64,000 bases of DNA from Hofstenia miamia (lineage: Eukaryota; Xenacoelomorpha; Acoela), in the NCBI GenBank assembly GCA_004352715.1, contig SCFE01000041.1:860006-924005 (forward strand). The letters are read 5' to 3'. The notes under the pieces were generated by a model. The model had not been told where the DNA came from and searched no databases. It saw only the letters and a list, made by a program, of their open reading frames with translations. The stretch's first letter is position 1; each line of letters begins with the position of its first letter. Positions 54,601 through 57,600 of the stretch are shown piece by piece. Position numbers and translations under genes: made by a program.

Positions 54601-57600
54601 AGTAAATAGTTATGTATCTCACACCATTTTGTTTCCTACATTTAAATTTATCACTAGTAGAAATTTATCCATTACGTGTTTTCAAACTTAAGAGCAGCGA
54701 ATAAGTTACAAATTTTTGAGGAGAAACACCTAGAATTTGGAAATTTACAAATATAAAAAAATTGCAGCAAATTGTGGCAGTTGTTTTAGCTACCAGATTC
54801 TTCATAGGCCAATTGGAATAATATAATAACAAAGCTTAAAATGACACCGAGTTTAAAAAAAAGGAGATCTTATCTAAAACACTAATTCCATATCATCCTC
54901 TCGAAAACGAGCACATGTCCAACAAATATTTAAGAACTTGTCAACCTAAATTTCGACAAGGTACACCATTAATGTTTTTAAAATATGAGCCTAATTTGCT
55001 ACTGAATTACTGAATTTTTTAGGGTTAATGAACTACTATACCATGTTTCTTTTTGAGCAAATATTTAAAAAGTGTACTCGAAATGTATTTTTGGGAAAAG
55101 TCAAAGGTTACATATAAATTTACATTACTTAAACAAAAAATGCAAAGTGATTTTAGATTTACACTACTAATAACCAGAGCTTTACTAAATAATTAACAAG
55201 GCGGCCTCTAAATCTGAGTGTTGTATTTTTGTCACATTTTGACCAAACAAAAATTTCTCAACAAATAATATCCAAAACCCCACACTGTAATATAAATTTA
55301 ACAAGGGGGCTGGATCTCCAATCGAAATTAACATGAGCACTCCTTGAGCAAACCCTTGTTGATAACATTTCTTCAAAAATGACCAATTTTGAATGTATTC
55401 TTTGATGGGTTTTCCAAATTTTGACAATTGTATGGATCATTATTATTACATATCAATTTAAACGAATTTAAATTGCAAAAAATTCCAAATCTATTAATAA
55501 ATAGTTTTTTACAAGATCAATCAAATGGTAATAGTTTGTGTATATCTACAAATTATAGTTGATTGGTGTTTCTAAGCAATTTATGCACATCTTGAATAGA
55601 TTTTGATAAATGCAAACCGCATTTCTTTGAAGCAAAATTTATCAGATGTATGCAAAATGTTTGCTAATGTTTGGAAATGTGCAAAAGAACTGCGTTCATG
55701 AATTGACAATATACATTTAAATAATTAATGTTATTGTCCTTAGGCATGCGTGAAAACAATTACCGTAAAGAAAATGATAACTTTACATTCGCATTTTTTA
55801 AGTAATAATTGAATATATATATATATGGCTTATGAATTTATTAAATCCGTTGAAAGTAAATTTCCAATGTGTACTCTTTTGAGCACATGATCACTGGCGA
55901 GGTTAAGACAGATTAACTCTTTCACCGCGAAATTCGACTTCAGTCCACATCTCTCCTGTTTTTTTTCTAATAAAATGTCCAAAATCTGGTGTAATTCCAT
56001 GTAATTGAGTATAATAAAGCGTTTTTTAAGAAAAAATTGATTTTCATTTTTTGTGTCAAAATGACATTTTTTGAGAATTTCTGAAAATTCATGAAACGCA
56101 GTGAAAGGGTTAATAGTTAAGTAAAAATAGAGATAAAAGAGCATATTTAACAGCTACTGCATGGGAGGAAAGCAAAAAGCGCTTATGAATTTGTCTATTC
56201 AAACCAGCATGTTAATTAAACAAAAAAAGCGGCTATGATTGCACAGACAAACACTATAGCTGCCCTCGGATCAAGGAAGTTAACTTATGCATATATTAAA
56301 TTTGGCAGCACGTAGAAATAGATCCTGTATCAAAGTGAGTGGCAAAATTAAAGCCTATAAAACACTAAGATAATTTAAAAATGCATTTTCACTGCTTTAA
56401 TTCTAGGTAAATTTTAAGCAAAAATGAGTTTTGGAGCTCTTTAACAAATAAAGCAATGCGTGTAGTGTAAGCATTATAAATTACCTTGAGAATAACAGAA
56501 TGGTAGTTACTGACCGCCGAAATAACCAAATCAAGCCCAAATGCAGGTGTTAATTCTGAAGAAATATTGACTAACCAAATTGTTAGATCTCCAGAAATGT
56601 GACTGCATAGGTCCTAAACACAATTTTAAAGAAAACTCCAATTTATATATATATATATATATACAAGCACATAATAATCTAAATGGTTCTCAAAAGATGA
56701 AATTTTTAACAAATTTATAACGAAAGCTCTATCATGTGTGATTAATAATTTTTTGTTAAAAAACAATTTTGTAGCAAAAGGTCATGGGATGCACTTACTA
56801 GTATAACAAAATATTAGAATGAAAGCAATCACATAAAATAAAAAATTGAAATCCTTTACCTGCAAAAAGCAAACTGCATCATTTAAATAAATTTCAAGTT
56901 TCTCATCGTGGTCAACATTTGCTAAAATATCGAAATTAGCCCAAAAATATTTACACTATAAAAATATTTGAAAATAATGCATTTTATCAAGTACGTTAGA
57001 AGTTACTGGGGCTTTGTGTTTATCGATATTCAAATGCAACATTTCAAAAACGTCGACAATCGAGTTGGTTTTAATAATAGACTGTAGAGGTCCTTTTTTG
57101 ATTTCACAATTGTAAAGACGACTTTTGCGTACAATAATTATAGCGGTTATTAATTACATAAAAATAATTTAGCTATATTTTACTAACCAATAGCAAATAT
57201 TTTTCAGGAATGCAATCTGGACCAAACGTTTTTAGGTATTAAAAATTAAGACGATTACTATACTAAAGCTATACTAATTAGGAAACATCAGATAATTGTA
57301 CGTATTAAATGTCAAAGATAGATCAAATTAGATTAATACTGAACTTTGAATGCATCTGGGAACATATTAGACAATTAAGTTCGTACTTGAAAATTATTTA
57401 TAGTCTATCTATTTTATGGATCTAAAAAATTTAACGTCTTCCAAATACTAACTGTCACATATATTGGGAATGAAATCATTGAATTTGGGATCCATACAAT
57501 ACCAAACTATCAGTGTCGCTGTCGTAATAAAATGGTTGAAAACAAAAAACCATATTTCAACTAGACAACAATATTTACAATACATCTTGTGGTTTGATCA

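Noticed and set aside
55185-55440. Two overlapping minus-strand frames of 60-80 codons
   Set aside because: No family pattern, no suitable splice sites in MON2 phase; left as intronic.
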